Source: Marinococcus luteus
GTDB taxonomy: Bacteria > Bacillota > Bacilli > Bacillales > Marinococcaceae
DNA length: 64,000 nt
Direction: 5' to 3'
NCBI RefSeq assembly: GCF_900106595.1
Contig: NZ_FNNC01000004.1
Span: 148,305 to 212,304 of the forward strand
This document shows, piece by piece, positions 16,993 through 28,392 of the stretch. A program made the position numbers and the translations under genes. Numbering within the stretch: the stretch's first letter is position 1; each line of letters begins with the position of its first letter. The notes under the pieces are model-generated. The model had not been told where the DNA came from and searched no databases. It was given only the letters and a program-made list of their open reading frames with translations.

Positions 16993-17985
16993 TCATTTAT
17001 TGTTTTCCTGCATATAACGGACAGCATCTTTGGCGAAATACGTCACAATCAGATCAGCTCCGGCACGTTTCATGCTTGTGAGCTTTTCCATGACAATATC
17101 CTTTTCGTTCACCCATCCGTTCTGGGCGGCGGCTTTAATCATCGCATATTCCCCGGAAACGTTATACGCTACCACTGGATAACCGGTCCGCTCTTTCACT
17201 TCTCTTACAATATCGAGATAAGCAAGGGCCGGCTTCACAATGAGAAAATCAGCTCCTTCTTCAACATCAGTTTCCGCTTCTTTTAACGCTTCAAGCCGGT
17301 TCGGAGGGTCCATCTGATAGGTTTTCCGGTCCCCAAACGAAGGTGTGCTGTGAGCCGCGTCACGGAACGGCCCGTAAAAGGCACTGGCATATTTAACTGT
17401 GTAGGACATCAGCGGCACCGTGACGTGCCCTGCTCTATCGAGCCCTTCCCGAATAGCCGCTGTAAAGCCGTCCATCATGTTCGACGGCGCAATAATGTCT
17501 GCCCCGGCTTCCGCCTGGGAGACTGCGGTTTCTGTTAGATTTCTCAGCGACTCATCGTTATCCACGTAGCCGTTATGAATAACCCCGCAGTGTCCGTGGT
17601 CTGTGTACTGGCACAGACAGGTATCTGCAATCACTGTTAAAGCCGGATGATTTTCTTTAATCTGCCGGATCGCCCGCTGGACAATTCCGTCTTTCAGAAA
17701 AGCCGGCGTTCCTTCGGCGTCTTTTTCCTCCTCGTGAGGCACGCCAAACACGATGACGCTCGGAATACCGAGGGATTCCAATTCGTCCATTTCCGTATCC
17801 AAATAATCCAGCGAAACGTGATAGACCCCCGGCATGGACGGTACTTCTTTGCGCACATTTTCCCCTTCGACGACAAAAATAGGATAAATCAAATCGTTGG
17901 GTCTTAGTTCATTTTCTCTGACCATTGCTCGTATACCAGGCGTTGTCCGCAATCTGCGGTGCCGGCGGAAATGTAAATCAGCCAA
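16993..17985 (-). CDS. hemB: Porphobilinogen synthase HemB
   Basis: Condenses two 5-aminolevulinate molecules to porphobilinogen; 330 residues. The zinc-site cysteines are in [14 protein letters not shown]. The two active-site lysines are in [18 protein letters not shown] and [12 protein letters not shown]. It lies 11 bases after hemD in hemAXCDB and is followed by a terminator. Confidence 0.97.
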   Translation of the reverse strand: MADLHFRRHRRLRTTPGIRAMVRENELRPNDLIYPIFVVEGENVRKEVPSMPGVYHVSLDYLDTEMDELESLGIPSVIVFGVPHEEEKDAEGTPAFLKDGIVQRAIRQIKENHPALTVIADTCLCQYTDHGHCGVIHNGYVDNDESLRNLTETAVSQAEAGADIIAPSNMMDGFTAAIREGLDRAGHVTVPLMSYTVKYASAFYGPFRDAAHSTPSFGDRKTYQMDPPNRLEALKEAETDVEEGADFLIVKPALAYLDIVREVKERTGYPVVAYNVSGEYAMIKAAAQNGWVNEKDIVMEKLTSMKRAGADLIVTYFAKDAVRYMQENNK

Positions 17986-17996
17986 TGTTAAGCCTC

Positions 17997-18743
17997 CTAA
18001 ATAATTTCCTTGGTTTTTTCTATCATTCCTTCCACGGAATGAATCTCTGCTTCGTAAACATACTTGAATCCGCTCTCGCGGGCAGCGCGTCCAGTCGAAG
18101 GGCCGATGGCCACTACGGGAACAGCCAAAAGCTCCTGCCGGTAAGCTCCTGCAAGCCGATACAATGCATCTACAGAGGAAGGGCTTGCTGCCATCAGGAC
18201 ATCAACTTCCCGGTGCTTTAAGGTCGTCTGCAGAACAGACTCATTTTTTTCTTCCGGTACCGTCGTATACAAATGCCATACCCATACGCTTAGACCCTGG
18301 GCTGTAAGCGACCGGTACAAGGTGTCAGCCGCCTGGGCGCTTTGAGGAAGAAGCACATTTTCCCGCCGGCCGATTACCCGTCCGGCTGATTCAGCTAACG
18401 AAACGGCTTTATATTGTTCTGGCATCAGTTCTACCTGAAAGCCTTCCTGTTCGAGCGCTTGTTTGGTCTTTGGCCCAACAGCAGCAGTTTTTAATCCGGA
18501 AGGAACACCCAGACCATACCTTTTTTGCCATTCCGCCAGATAATAGACGGTATTCACGCTGGTTACCAGCATCCAGTCTATCTCACCGCTCTGCCACCAC
18601 TCCGCCATTGCTTTTTCTCTGCCCAGTACCGGTACGGTTGTAATAACCGGCACCGCTTTGACACAACAGCCTGCAGACTGAAGACCCCGCACCAGACTTG
18701 CGTTCTGGCCGGCTCCTCTTGTCACCAGTACTGTTGCTGTCAC
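17997..18743 (-). CDS. hemD: Uroporphyrinogen-III synthase HemD
   Basis: Closes and inverts ring D of hydroxymethylbilane; 248 residues. This family is poorly conserved, but two alpha/beta domains and the C-terminal [16 protein letters not shown] motif are visible. The start is GTG, sharing one base with the hemC stop (TAG/GTG), so translation is coupled. Confidence 0.9.
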   Translation of the reverse strand: MTATVLVTRGAGQNASLVRGLQSAGCCVKAVPVITTVPVLGREKAMAEWWQSGEIDWMLVTSVNTVYYLAEWQKRYGLGVPSGLKTAAVGPKTKQALEQEGFQVELMPEQYKAVSLAESAGRVIGRRENVLLPQSAQAADTLYRSLTAQGLSVWVWHLYTTVPEEKNESVLQTTLKHREVDVLMAASPSSVDALYRLAGAYRQELLAVPVVAIGPSTGRAARESGFKYVYEAEIHSVEGMIEKTKEII

Positions 18744-19678
18744 TACTCTTCCCCCATCTCTTCCCGGGCCTGTTCCAGAATTTCTTTGCCGCCTCGTCCA
18801 AGCAGGGCGTGCGCGGCCTTTCTGCCCATTTCTTCCGGATTGTCACCCGTGAGCTTTTCTTTTAGTATTTTGCGTCCATCCGTAGAGCCGATCATTGCGG
18901 TTAATTGCACATTACCCTGTTTATTAAGCGTGGCGTATCCGCCGATTGGCACTGCACATCCTCCCTCTACGGCTTTCAGGAAGGCCCGCTCCGCAGCTAC
19001 ACATACTGCTACCGGCTCATCGTGAAGGTGCTGAATGATCTTTAATATATCTTCGTCCCCGCTGCGGCACTCAATACCAAGTGCTCCCTGACCTACAGCT
19101 GGTACACACATATTGGGCTCGAGAAATTCCGTGACAATTTCATCGCTCCAGCCCATGCGCTCCAGGCCGGCGGCGGCTAAAATAATAGCATCAAAGCTTT
19201 CCTCTCGCAGTTTCCGAAGCCGGGTTTCAATATTGCCCCGAATCCACTGGACGTTTAAATCCGGGCGCTCTGCTTTAATTTGGGATGTGCGCCGCAGACT
19301 GCTCGTACCAACCACTGCTCCAAGCGGCAGATTATGAAATTTTACATGATCGTTTGCAATATAAGCATCCCGAGGGTCCACCCGGTTTGTGACAGCGCCG
19401 ACTTCGAAGCCTTCTGCCATCTCTCCCGGAAGATCCTTCATGCTGTGCACAGCTATATCAATTTCGCCGTCTGCAAGTGCTTGTTCAATTTCCTTTACAA
19501 ACAGGCCCTTTCCGCCAACTTTAGATAGTGTTCGATCCAGAACACGGTCACCTTTTGTAGAGATTTTTTTCACTTCAAAACGATAAGGCAGGTCCAGCTT
19601 TTCAAGCTCCTGCTGCACCCACTCCGTTTGTTTTAATGCCAGATTGCTTTTTCTAGTGCCCAGGGTAATTGTGCGCAT
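18743..19678 (-). CDS. hemC: Hydroxymethylbilane synthase HemC
   Basis: Polymerises four porphobilinogens on a dipyrromethane cofactor; 311 residues. I chose ATG at 19676-19678 (MRTITLGTRKSNLAL, as in B. subtilis); an ATG four codons earlier abuts the AAAGGA site. The cofactor cysteine is in VEGGCAVPIGGYA. Other signatures are TKGDRVLDRTLSKVGGKGLFVKEIE and GTSSLRRTSQI. Confidence 0.96.
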   Translation of the reverse strand: MRTITLGTRKSNLALKQTEWVQQELEKLDLPYRFEVKKISTKGDRVLDRTLSKVGGKGLFVKEIEQALADGEIDIAVHSMKDLPGEMAEGFEVGAVTNRVDPRDAYIANDHVKFHNLPLGAVVGTSSLRRTSQIKAERPDLNVQWIRGNIETRLRKLREESFDAIILAAAGLERMGWSDEIVTEFLEPNMCVPAVGQGALGIECRSGDEDILKIIQHLHDEPVAVCVAAERAFLKAVEGGCAVPIGGYATLNKQGNVQLTAMIGSTDGRKILKEKLTGDNPEEMGRKAAHALLGRGGKEILEQAREEMGEE

Positions 19679-19713
19679 GCGTCTAGCCATTCCTTTCTAA
19701 GCGTTCATAATTG

Positions 19714-20544
19714 TTATAAGTACCATATATGAAACTGACTCAAATCACTGGAAATAAAATAGTTAATGAGTAAAACGACAAAGCAGGCAACGTTTAAAAG
19801 CGCCATCCGGTACCCGCGCCAGTGATGAACGGCCAGCAAATATATATACGTACTGTAAAAGCTAAGCAGAATGATCGAACCGATGACTTTTGCGTCCTGC
19901 CACGGGAGAGAGTCGTACCATCTGCCTGCCCAGAGAAAACCAAACACCAGCCCCACGAATAAAAGAGGCACTCCAATCACAGTAGTCGTGCCTGCCAGCT
20001 TCTCCATTTTCGGCAGGTTTTCCATTCTGATTAACCGTTTCCCCCACTGCTTTCTTTTTAAAAGCTGATGCTGCAGCACATACATCGCGGAGAATACAAA
20101 TGCCAGTGTAAACGAAGCATAAGAAAGCAGAATAAAAATAATATGCACGACGAGTGTCTCAGACAAGAGCAGCGTCTCAAGCTCGTTTGGGATATCGCCG
20201 TTAAACGAAAAAGAGCTGAACGTCATCAGCAGAAATCCGATCACATTTAAAAAGAAAACCAGTACATCCATTCGAAAAAACCAGTTCACTATAAGTGAAA
20301 TGGTCACAAGCGACCACGCATAGAAATACATGCCTTCAAAAGGCGTGATTACTGGTGCACGATCATACATAAATATTCTAAGTACTAAAAAGGCCGTCTG
20401 CGAAGTCCAGACAATAGAAAGCAACCAGAAGGCGAGTCGGTTCACCTTCCGGTTGGTTTGAGAAAAATCAACGAAGTAGCAAAGGACGCTCAGGCCGTAT
20501 AGTACAATCGTTACGATATAAATAATTCCTTCGGCTGCAACCAT
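19714..20544 (-). CDS. hemX: HemX, membrane protein of the CcsA/cytochrome c assembly family
   Basis: Integral membrane protein of 276 residues with about eight hydrophobic segments. The segment WAGRWYDSLPWQDAKV resembles the WWD-type region of haem-handling CcsA proteins. In B. subtilis HemX lowers the amount of HemA, and the same feedback role is likely here. It lies between hemA (15-base gap) and hemC. Confidence 0.9.
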   Translation of the reverse strand: MVAAEGIIYIVTIVLYGLSVLCYFVDFSQTNRKVNRLAFWLLSIVWTSQTAFLVLRIFMYDRAPVITPFEGMYFYAWSLVTISLIVNWFFRMDVLVFFLNVIGFLLMTFSSFSFNGDIPNELETLLLSETLVVHIIFILLSYASFTLAFVFSAMYVLQHQLLKRKQWGKRLIRMENLPKMEKLAGTTTVIGVPLLFVGLVFGFLWAGRWYDSLPWQDAKVIGSIILLSFYSTYIYLLAVHHWRGYRMALLNVACFVVLLINYFISSDLSQFHIWYL

Positions 20545-20559
20545 CCTGACGCCCCTCTC

Positions 20560-21960
20560 TTAGGAACGAACAGCGACATCTGTCGCATAAGCATATGGAA
20601 GACGGAACCCGCGCGATTCTCTGGAGGCATTCCATTCCTCCTCCGCTTCTTCCTTGCGTATCTGGCGCTCCTCTGCTGCTCTGGCTTCTTCTACTTCCTC
20701 TTCAAGAGCAAAGATTTCAGTAAACAGCTGCAGCATTTCTTCTGCATCGTTGTTATCAGCCATTTCTTTAGCTTTAGTTATCGGATCTTTAATCATTTGA
20801 TTGATGATGCTTTTCGTGTGCTTACGCAGCACTTTCTTTTCGCGCTCGGTAAGCTCCGGCAGCTTCCGTTCCACACTGTCCATGGTATCTGCCTGAATAG
20901 CCAGAGCTTTTGTCCGAAGAGCTGAAATTACCGGTACAACTCCAAGGGTATGAACCCAGTCCTTGAAGTCCGAGACTTCGGCATGGATCATTCTATCCAT
21001 CAGTGCTGCAGCTTTTTTGCGTTCTTCCATGTTGGAATTCACAATATCCTGCAGGTCATCAATGTCATACAAAAAAACGTTATCGAGCTGATTCAATGCC
21101 GGATCCAAATCTCTTGGAACCGCAATATCAACCATAAACAGCGGTTTGCCTTTGCGTTTTTTATTGGCAGAAGCCACCTGCTCTTTACTCAGCACATATG
21201 CATCCGAACCGGTGGAAGAAATTAAAACATCTGCCTGTGCAAGCGCATCAGTCAGTTCTTCCATTGGTTTTGCTTTCCCGTTAAACTGCGTGGCGATCTG
21301 TTCTGCTTTTTCATACGTCCGGTTAAACACCGTCACTTCAGCAGCACCGCCGGAGTGAAGATGTTTGGCTGTCAATTCACTCATTTTTCCGGCACCCAAA
21401 ACAAGCACCCGCTTGTTTTTGAACGAACCGACCACTTTTTTACCAAGTTCAACAGCTGCATAGCTGACTGATACAGGGTTGTCGTTAATTTCTGTTTCGT
21501 GATGGGCCCGTTTGGAATACGTGACTGCACGTTTAAACAGTTCATTAAATATCGTGCCGGTCGTTTCATTTTCATGGGCTGTAGCAAGGGCATTTTTCAC
21601 CTGCCCCAGTATTTGCGTTTCACCAATTACCATGGAATCAAGACCGCTTGCGACCTGAAACAAATGCTGCACCGCTGCATCGTTTTCGCGTATATTTAAA
21701 AATGGGCCAAAATCTTCCTGTGGCATTTCGAACCAGCGGCCCAGAAATTTTTTCACAAAGTGTCTTCCTGTATGCAGCTGGTCGACGACTGCATACACCT
21801 CTGTCCGGTTACAAGTAGATACGATGACGCATTCCAGGATACTTTTCATGTCACGAAGCTCCTGCAGTGCCTGAGGAAGCGTGTCCTCTTGAAAAGCCAA
21901 TCGTTCCCTCGTTTCAACTGGAGTTGTTTTATAGTCTAATCCAGCGACAATAATATGCAT
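20560..21960 (-). CDS. hemA: Glutamyl-tRNA reductase HemA
   Basis: Reduces glutamyl-tRNA to glutamate-1-semialdehyde with NADPH, the committed step of haem synthesis; 466 residues. Catalytic Cys50 lies in [12 protein letters not shown]. The NADPH domain has [17 protein letters not shown], and a dimerisation helix domain follows. The C-terminal 60 residues are rich in Glu, Ala and Arg ([21 protein letters not shown]), longer and more charged than usual. It heads hemAXCDB. Confidence 0.97.
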   Translation of the reverse strand: MHIIVAGLDYKTTPVETRERLAFQEDTLPQALQELRDMKSILECVIVSTCNRTEVYAVVDQLHTGRHFVKKFLGRWFEMPQEDFGPFLNIRENDAAVQHLFQVASGLDSMVIGETQILGQVKNALATAHENETTGTIFNELFKRAVTYSKRAHHETEINDNPVSVSYAAVELGKKVVGSFKNKRVLVLGAGKMSELTAKHLHSGGAAEVTVFNRTYEKAEQIATQFNGKAKPMEELTDALAQADVLISSTGSDAYVLSKEQVASANKKRKGKPLFMVDIAVPRDLDPALNQLDNVFLYDIDDLQDIVNSNMEERKKAAALMDRMIHAEVSDFKDWVHTLGVVPVISALRTKALAIQADTMDSVERKLPELTEREKKVLRKHTKSIINQMIKDPITKAKEMADNNDAEEMLQLFTEIFALEEEVEEARAAEERQIRKEEAEEEWNASRESRGFRLPYAYATDVAVRS

Positions 21961-22054
21961 GTTCGTATCTTCACCCCCTGCGTCATCAATACCATGTTTA
22001 ATGCAACCACCAAATGTTTAACTCTCTTTATACGTTCCACTCTTCACACAACCC

Positions 22055-22083
22055 ATTGTATCACACAACTATTTATCTTTTGA
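22055..22083 (-). promoter_or_regulatory. Possible promoter of hemAXCDB
   Basis: -10 TACAAT (22055-22060) with an extended TGA, 17-bp spacer, weak -35 TCAAAA (22078-22083). It leaves a leader of about 90 nt in the 210-base gap between ysxC and hemA. Confidence 0.55.
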
Positions 22084-22170
22084 CATCAATTTGTGAACAA
22101 GGGCTGACAGTTTTTCTGCTGTATCTGTCTTTTACTCACCGTTCCAATGTAAATCTTCCACATATCATTT

Positions 22171-22752
22171 TCAAATAAACTGCTCAATGGCACGCCATGC
22201 TTCATCTTTGCCCTGTGCGGTTTCTGCAGAAAACACGACCGTCTGGTCCTCCGGCTTCAGCTTAAGCGTTTCTTTAACACGTTTTAAATGGCGTGGGCGT
22301 TTATTTTTTGTGATTTTGTCTGCCTTTGTTGCAATAATAACAACCGGCAGCTCATGAAATTTCAAATAATCGTACATGGCAATATCGTCTTTTGTCGGTT
22401 CGTGGCGAAAATCAATAATCATAAAAGCAGCCTTCAGTACGTCTCTGCTTTTGAGATACTCCTCCATCATTTCGCCCCAGGCAGCCCGTTCGCTTTTCGA
22501 TACTTTCGCATAGCCATAGCCGGGGACGTCTACAAACAAAAAGCGGTCTTCGATATTATAAAAGTTGAGTGTACGTGTTTTGCCGGGCTTTGAAGAGGTA
22601 CGGGCCAGGTTTTTTCTCGCTAACAGGGAATTAATGAACGAAGACTTCCCAACGTTGGACCTCCCGGCCAGAGCTATTTCCGGGAGCCCCCCTTCCGGGT
22701 ACTGCTTAGGGCTGACCGCACTTATAACCAGCTCCGATTTATGAACTTTCAT
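22171..22752 (-). CDS. ysxC: Ribosome-assembly GTPase YsxC (EngB/YihA)
   Basis: GTPase needed for late 50S subunit assembly; 193 residues. G1 GRSNVGKS is at residues 30-37, G3 DVPGYGYAK near 75 and G4 ATKADK near 140. It overlaps the lonA 3' end by 14 bases, so the two are co-transcribed as in B. subtilis. Confidence 0.97.
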   Translation of the reverse strand: MKVHKSELVISAVSPKQYPEGGLPEIALAGRSNVGKSSFINSLLARKNLARTSSKPGKTRTLNFYNIEDRFLFVDVPGYGYAKVSKSERAAWGEMMEEYLKSRDVLKAAFMIIDFRHEPTKDDIAMYDYLKFHELPVVIIATKADKITKNKRPRHLKRVKETLKLKPEDQTVVFSAETAQGKDEAWRAIEQFI

Positions 22753-25072
22753 TTTTCTCCTCCAATGCTTCTTTTAACACTTCATCGAGATGCTTCACCG
22801 TGATAAATGTAATATCTTTTTTGATGCTCTCCGGTATATCTTCCAAATCCTTTTCATTATCGGCCGGGATTAGGATCGTCGTCAGACCGGCCCTGTGGGC
22901 GCTCATTGATTTTTCTTTCAGTCCGCCGATCGGAAGGACTCTTCCGCGCAGAGTAATTTCGCCGGTCATCCCTACTTCCTTTTTCACTTTCCGACCGGAC
23001 AATGCAGACACCAGGGCTGTTGCAATCGTAATACCGGCGGAAGGACCGTCCTTTGGAGTGGCCCCTTCCGGAACGTGAATATGAATGTCCCATTTTTCCT
23101 GAAAATCCGGGTCGACGCCCCATTCATCCGCTTTGGAGCGAATATAACTGAATGCTGCCTGCGCGGATTCCTTCATGACGTCGCCGAGCTTTCCGGTTAA
23201 CTGCAGCTGCCCGTTTCCTTTTGCGAGAGATACTTCAATAGATAAAGTCGTTCCGCCGGCAGCCGTATAGGCAAGACCGGTAGCTGCTCCCACCTGGTCT
23301 TCCTCTTCTGCACGTCCGTAGCGGTACCGCGGACGTCCAAGCAGTTCTTCGATTTTCGCCGGTGTTACTACTACTTTTTTATTTTCCCCCATGACGATCA
23401 GCTTTGCTGCTTTCCTGCACACCGCTGCAATTTCTCTCTCGAGTCCACGGACTCCTGCTTCTCTCGTATACTCGCGTATCAGCTTTAAAAGAGACCCCTG
23501 CCGGAACTGGATGCTTCCTTTGGTTAAGCCGTTTTCTTTGATCTGTTTTGCCACCAGGTGGTTTTTGGCAATTCCTTCTTTTTCAAGTTCAGTGTAACCG
23601 GCAATGCGGATAACCTCCATCCGGTCGAGCAGCGGCTCAGGGATGGTGTTCATATTGTTCGCCGTGGTAATAAACATCGTTTTGGAAAGATCATAGGGCT
23701 CTTCCACATAATGATCTTCAAATGTATTATTTTGTTCCGGATCAAGCACTTCAAGCATTGCTGAAGATGGGTCTCCCCGGAAATCACTGGCCATTTTGTC
23801 GATTTCGTCAAGCAGAAATACCGGATTAACGGTTCCGGCTTTTTTCATTCCCTGAATAATACGTCCAGGCATAGCACCGACATAGGTTTTGCGATGGCCG
23901 CGGATTTCTGCTTCGTCCCGGATACCTCCAAGACTCATTCTGGTGAAATTACGGTCGAGCGATCGCGCAATAGAACGCGCCAGAGACGTTTTCCCAACGC
24001 CTGGCGGCCCAGTCAGACATAAAATCGGGCCTTTCACTGATTCTGTCAGCTGCTGCACGGCTAGGTGCTCAAGTACCCGGTCCTTCACCTTTTCGAGCCC
24101 GTAATGATCTTCATCGAGAATCCGCTGGGCACGCTTAATATCGAGCTGGTCTTCTGTTTCCTCATACCACGGTATATCGACAAGCCATTCAATATATGTC
24201 CGGATAACGGAAGTCTCTGCAGAAGCTCCTGGCATCTTTTCATAGCGGCGGAGCTCCCGCTCAGCCTTTTCCTGAACCTGTTCCGGCATTTTTGCCTGCT
24301 GTATTTTTTCTCTGAGTTCATCCGCTTCGCTTTCTTTTCCATCAGTCTCTCCGAGTTCTTTTTGGATCGCCCGCATTTGTTCGCGAAGGTAATATTCCCG
24401 TTGCGTTTTTTCCATCGATTTTTTCACACGCTGCCCGATCTGATTTTCAAGGCCCAATACTTCCTGTTCTTTCTGCAGTATATCGATAATTTTGCGCAGA
24501 CGCTCCGAAGCAGTGAACTGTTCGAGCAGCTCCTGCTTCTCTGCCACTTTTAACGGCAGATGAGAGCTGATCATATCAGCAAGCCGGTCAGCCCCCGCAA
24601 TATCCTGCACCGATTGTATCGTTTCACTGGAAATACGCTTAGAAGCAGTAGCATACTGTTCAAAAGCTTCCAGTGCCTTTCTCATTAATGCCTGTTCCTC
24701 AGCAGAGTCCGCGTGCTCTTCCGTAGGCAGTACTTCCATTTCCACTTCGAAAAAAGAATCCTTATCGATAAATTCTTTTATCTCTGCGCGCTCCAGGCCT
24801 TCCACAAGTACACGGATGGTTCCGTTTGGAAGCTTCAGCATCTGCTTGATTTTTGCCACTGTACCAACATGGTATACATCAGCTTCTCCCGGATTATCTA
24901 TTGATAAATCTTTCTGCGTCACGAGCAGAATCCGGCTGTCCTTAGCATTCGCCTGCTCCAGGGCTTCCACGGATTTATCTCTTCCCACATCCAAATGAAG
25001 CACCATCGACGGAAACACAAGCAGCCCGCGAAGCGGCAGCATCGGTATGGAGATCGTCGTTGTATTTGGCAT
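22739..25072 (-). CDS. lonA: ATP-dependent protease Lon
   Basis: Cytosolic AAA+ serine protease that degrades misfolded and regulatory proteins; 777 residues. The N-terminal substrate domain ([18 protein letters not shown]) is followed by coiled coil, Walker [10 protein letters not shown] near 355 and Walker [11 protein letters not shown]. The protease domain has the Ser678-Lys721 dyad, with Ser in KDGPSAG and Lys in GGLKEK. The sporulation paralogue lonB, normally between lonA and clpX, is absent. Confidence 0.98.
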   Translation of the reverse strand: MPNTTTISIPMLPLRGLLVFPSMVLHLDVGRDKSVEALEQANAKDSRILLVTQKDLSIDNPGEADVYHVGTVAKIKQMLKLPNGTIRVLVEGLERAEIKEFIDKDSFFEVEMEVLPTEEHADSAEEQALMRKALEAFEQYATASKRISSETIQSVQDIAGADRLADMISSHLPLKVAEKQELLEQFTASERLRKIIDILQKEQEVLGLENQIGQRVKKSMEKTQREYYLREQMRAIQKELGETDGKESEADELREKIQQAKMPEQVQEKAERELRRYEKMPGASAETSVIRTYIEWLVDIPWYEETEDQLDIKRAQRILDEDHYGLEKVKDRVLEHLAVQQLTESVKGPILCLTGPPGVGKTSLARSIARSLDRNFTRMSLGGIRDEAEIRGHRKTYVGAMPGRIIQGMKKAGTVNPVFLLDEIDKMASDFRGDPSSAMLEVLDPEQNNTFEDHYVEEPYDLSKTMFITTANNMNTIPEPLLDRMEVIRIAGYTELEKEGIAKNHLVAKQIKENGLTKGSIQFRQGSLLKLIREYTREAGVRGLEREIAAVCRKAAKLIVMGENKKVVVTPAKIEELLGRPRYRYGRAEEEDQVGAATGLAYTAAGGTTLSIEVSLAKGNGQLQLTGKLGDVMKESAQAAFSYIRSKADEWGVDPDFQEKWDIHIHVPEGATPKDGPSAGITIATALVSALSGRKVKKEVGMTGEITLRGRVLPIGGLKEKSMSAHRAGLTTILIPADNEKDLEDIPESIKKDITFITVKHLDEVLKEALEEKNESS

Positions 25073-25154
25073 TCGCTAACACCTCTATTGTCAAATTATG
25101 TTCGTTTACTGTTATGCAGTGATGCGGTTGTTACGTACTAAAGGTATACTATTT

Positions 25155-25184
25155 ATTTTATCCTATTTATAAAATTACTGTCTA
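25155..25184 (-). promoter_or_regulatory. Promoter of lonA-ysxC
   Basis: -35 TAGACA (25179-25184), 18-bp spacer, -10 TAAAAT (25155-25160). I see no CIRCE or CtsR operator nearby. Confidence 0.65.
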
Positions 25185-25240
25185 TGAAACATTACTCATT
25201 GACAGGAAGTTATCTATAAATGCTATGTATAAATAATCAG

Positions 25241-25269
25241 AACCCCCGCACCATACGGATGCGGGGGTT
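25241..25269 (-). terminator. Hairpin terminator after clpX
   Basis: A perfect 10-bp GC-rich stem AACCCCCGCA/TGCGGGGGTT (25241-25250 with 25260-25269). The T-tract is short, but stem strength and position 38 bases past the clpX stop support termination. Confidence 0.75.
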
Positions 25270-25307
25270 TCTGTATAAGGTCCCTTTTCATTCAGGCGAA
25301 AAACCGT

Positions 25308-26591
25308 TTATGCACTTTCTTTTGGTTTGTACTGTTTTAACGTTACTTCTTTGCCATCTTTTGTTTTCAGAAGAGGCGACCCGTCACTATCTACGCTTTC
25401 TGCTGTAATAGTGCAGGAAACAATTTCTTCTTTAGAAGGCAGATCATACATTACATCAAGCATGATGCCCTCGATGATGGAACGCAGCCCACGTGCTCCG
25501 GTCTTCCGTTCAATTGCTTTTCGCGAAATTGCACGCAGCGCGTCTTCGGTGAATTCGAGCTCGACTTCATCCATTTCGAGCAGCTTCTGATACTGCTTGA
25601 CGAGCGCGTTTTTCGGCTGGGTCAGGATCTCAATCAATGCTTCCTCATCTAATTGCGACAAGCTGGAAATAACAGGGATACGGCCGATAAATTCAGGAAT
25701 CAGACCATAGCGCAGCAGGTCTTCCGGAAGAATCCGGCTCATGTATTCATCGTGGCCCATTTCAGCATTTTCAGATTCTGCTCCAAAACCGATAATTTTA
25801 CGTCCAAGGCGTTCTTTTACAATCTGTTCGATGCCATCAAACGCACCGCCGCAAATGAACAGCACATTGCTCGTATCAATCTGGATAAATTCCTGATGAG
25901 GATGCTTTCTGCCTCCCTGCGGAGGAACACTGGCTGTTGTTCCTTCCAGAATTTTCAGAAGCGCCTGCTGAACACCTTCCCCGGATACGTCGCGGGTGAT
26001 GGAAGGATTTTCTGATTTACGGGCTACTTTATCGATTTCATCGATGTAAATGATCCCTTTTTCTGCTTTTTCTGTATCATAATCAGCTGCCTGAATCAGC
26101 TTCAGCAGAATGTTTTCCACGTCTTCACCCACATACCCTGCTTCCGTTAGAGAAGTTGCGTCTGCGATCGCAAACGGAACGTTCAAAATACGGGCCAGCG
26201 TCTGAGCTAAGAGCGTTTTCCCGCTACCTGTCGGGCCTAAGAGCGCTATATTACTTTTAGCCAGTTCCACGTCGTCGGTTTTCTTTGTGGAATTCACACG
26301 CTTATAGTGGTTATAGACAGCTACAGAAAGCGATTTTTTCGCTCTTTCCTGGCCGATAACATAATCATCGAGTGTTTCATTGATTTCGTATGGCTTCGGA
26401 ATTTCTTCGAATTCCACTTCTTCTTCTGAGCCTAATTCTTCTTCCACGATCTCCGTGCACAGTTCGATACATTCGTCACAAATGTATACACCGGGCCCGG
26501 CGACCAGTTTACGAACCTGATCCTGAGTTTTTCCACAGAAGGAACATTTCAATTGTCCTTTTTCTTCATTGAATTTAATCAACTGGTTCAC
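25308..26591 (-). CDS. clpX: ClpX unfoldase subunit of ClpXP
   Basis: AAA+ unfoldase that feeds substrates to ClpP; 427 residues. The N-terminal zinc-binding domain has Cys16, Cys19, Cys38 and Cys41. Walker A GPTGSGKT lies near 118, pore loop GYVGED near 150, Walker [11 protein letters not shown], and the ClpP-docking loop region [11 protein letters not shown]. It lies between tig and lonA as in B. subtilis but has its own promoter and terminator. Confidence 0.98.
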   Translation of the reverse strand: MNQLIKFNEEKGQLKCSFCGKTQDQVRKLVAGPGVYICDECIELCTEIVEEELGSEEEVEFEEIPKPYEINETLDDYVIGQERAKKSLSVAVYNHYKRVNSTKKTDDVELAKSNIALLGPTGSGKTLLAQTLARILNVPFAIADATSLTEAGYVGEDVENILLKLIQAADYDTEKAEKGIIYIDEIDKVARKSENPSITRDVSGEGVQQALLKILEGTTASVPPQGGRKHPHQEFIQIDTSNVLFICGGAFDGIEQIVKERLGRKIIGFGAESENAEMGHDEYMSRILPEDLLRYGLIPEFIGRIPVISSLSQLDEEALIEILTQPKNALVKQYQKLLEMDEVELEFTEDALRAISRKAIERKTGARGLRSIIEGIMLDVMYDLPSKEEIVSCTITAESVDSDGSPLLKTKDGKEVTLKQYKPKESA

Positions 26592-26724
26592 CCCTCACCT
26601 AAATATGAAACATTTAAAGCAGCGTAATGTATACAATCAATCCGTCTGATTAAGCCCTTCGATGACTTTTCTCAACGCGGCATATTCTCTGCTCTGCCTA
26701 AACACAAATATTAATTCTTCGTTT

Positions 26725-26753
26725 ACTATATAGGAAGTTTTTAAATAACACAA
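26725..26753 (-). promoter_or_regulatory. Promoter of clpX
   Basis: -35 TTGTGT (26748-26753), 17-bp spacer, -10 TATAGT (26725-26730). It lies in the 318-base gene-free stretch between tig and clpX. Apart from this promoter and the tig terminator I see nothing there except a second extended -10 (TGATACAAT) near 26778. Confidence 0.65.
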
Positions 26754-26855
26754 TTATTGCGCTTGAGTTGAATTGTATCATACTTTCCTATGGAAATCGA
26801 AACAATACCTCTTAGTCTGGGCAGCCGGAACATGCTGATTTTTGACCTTTTCAGG

Positions 26856-26894
26856 CGGAAAAATCCTGAAGGCATACCTCACCCTCAGGATTTT
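26856..26894 (-). terminator. Intrinsic terminator after tig
   Basis: AAAATCCTGA/TCAGGATTTT (26860-26869 with 26885-26894), followed on the minus strand by further T. Confidence 0.88.
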
Positions 26895-26909
26895 TTCAGC
26901 ATTTCTGCC

Positions 26910-28247
26910 TTATTCGTTTTCTGCTTCTTCAGCTTCCGGCTTTTCTTTCTTCGGTACAGTTTTGCTGTGCTCAACCAGATAGTCAATAGCACGCTGCAGA
27001 CGAAGATCCTGCTTCAGCATATCCACGCCGCCCTGCATTTCGATAAGGCTGCGGATTTCTTCTTTATCGCGCTGGTACATATCAGCCATTTTTTGAAGTT
27101 CGTTTTCCACGTCTTCTTCACTTGCTTCGAGGTTTTCCTGCTCAGCTACAGCTTCAAGAGTCAGGTTCATGCGGACGCGTTTTTCAGCTTCCGGCTGGAA
27201 CTGCTCTTTCATGCCTTCTTCGTCTGTACCAGTAACCTGCTGGTACATTTCAAGAGTCATTCCCTGGGACTGAAGGCGCTGGCTGAATTCCTGAAGCATG
27301 CGGTCGGATTCTGTGTTGATCATTGCCTGCGGAATCTCCGCAGAAGCTTTCTCCGCTGCTTCTTCAACTACAGCGTCGCGCTCGTGATGTTCTTTTTCAT
27401 GCTCACGGTCGTGTTCAAGCTGATGGCGTACTGCCTGTTTAAGCTCGTCGAGCGTTTCTGCTTCATGCTCTTCTACGTCCTTCGCGAATTCATCGTCGAG
27501 CTCTGGAAGCTCTTTACGCTTGATTTCGTGAAGTTTAACATGAAAGACCGCTTCCTGCCCGGCAAGATTTTCAGCATGGTACTCTTCCGGGAAAGTAACC
27601 GTAATATCTTTTTCTGTGCCCGGCTGCATGCCTACAACCTGCTCTTCAAATCCTGGAATGAAGGAATTAGAGCCGATTTCAAGCGAGTGGTTTTCCGCAC
27701 TGCCGCCTTCAAAAGCTTCTCCATCTACAAAACCTTCGAAGTCGAGCACAGCGGTATCTCCGTCCTGCACTTCACCCTCTTCTACTACGGCAAGGTCTGC
27801 ATATTTGCTTTGAAGATTTTCAAGCTCCTGGTTTACTTCTTCTTCTGATACAGAGGTATCAAACTCTTCTACTTCGAGTCCTTTAATCTCGCCGAGTTCT
27901 ACTTCCGGCTTTACGGTTACTGTAGCAGTGAATTTCAGGTCTTTGCCTTTTTCCACTTCTTCTACATCGATTTCCGGGCGGTCCACTGGCTCAATACCCG
28001 CTTCATCAACTGCTTCGGCATAAACATCCGGAAGCAGGATGTCCAGGGCGTCCTGGTATAAAGACTCGACTCCAAAACGGCTTTCGAAAAGCTTCCGTGG
28101 CACTTTCCCTTTACGAAATCCTGGAATAGATACATCGTTTTTCACTTTATTAAATGCTTGATCCAGAGCTTTGTCAAACCGTTCGGATTCTACATCTACG
28201 GTTAAGACTCCCTGGTTTCCTTCTTTCTTTTCCCAACTGGCATTCAT
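26910..28247 (-). CDS. tig: Trigger factor
   Basis: Ribosome-bound chaperone with peptidyl-prolyl isomerase activity; 445 residues. The ribosome-docking signature GFRKGKVPR is at residues 43-51. The FKBP domain ([20 protein letters not shown]) lies near 160-240 and the acidic helical chaperone arms follow. The whole protein is rich in Glu. An extended promoter stands upstream and a terminator downstream. Confidence 0.97.
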   Translation of the reverse strand: MNASWEKKEGNQGVLTVDVESERFDKALDQAFNKVKNDVSIPGFRKGKVPRKLFESRFGVESLYQDALDILLPDVYAEAVDEAGIEPVDRPEIDVEEVEKGKDLKFTATVTVKPEVELGEIKGLEVEEFDTSVSEEEVNQELENLQSKYADLAVVEEGEVQDGDTAVLDFEGFVDGEAFEGGSAENHSLEIGSNSFIPGFEEQVVGMQPGTEKDITVTFPEEYHAENLAGQEAVFHVKLHEIKRKELPELDDEFAKDVEEHEAETLDELKQAVRHQLEHDREHEKEHHERDAVVEEAAEKASAEIPQAMINTESDRMLQEFSQRLQSQGMTLEMYQQVTGTDEEGMKEQFQPEAEKRVRMNLTLEAVAEQENLEASEEDVENELQKMADMYQRDKEEIRSLIEMQGGVDMLKQDLRLQRAIDYLVEHSKTVPKKEKPEAEEAENE

Positions 28248-28295
28248 TCAAATTCCCTCCAAATAACTAGGTTCTACCGTGTAAACAACTACCCT

Positions 28296-28323
28296 ATTAT
28301 AACATAACACTAAACCATTTCAA
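28296..28323 (-). promoter_or_regulatory. Promoter of tig
   Basis: -35 TTGAAA (28318-28323), 16-bp spacer, -10 TATAAT (28296-28301) with an extended TGT. Confidence 0.82.
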
Positions 28324-28392
28324 TGAATGATTCATTTTCCGCTAAACTTACTCCCACAAGGGATTAAACATCACTTCAAATGGGGGGGCATT

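Noticed and set aside
25073-25307. CIRCE or CtsR operator before lonA or near clpX
   Set aside because: I found neither the TTAGCACTC inverted repeat nor the GGTCAAA heptad repeats.
26790-27848. 352-codon plus-strand open frame rich in Phe and Leu
   Set aside because: Antisense to tig. The Phe/Leu richness is the complement of Glu/Lys-rich trigger factor codons.
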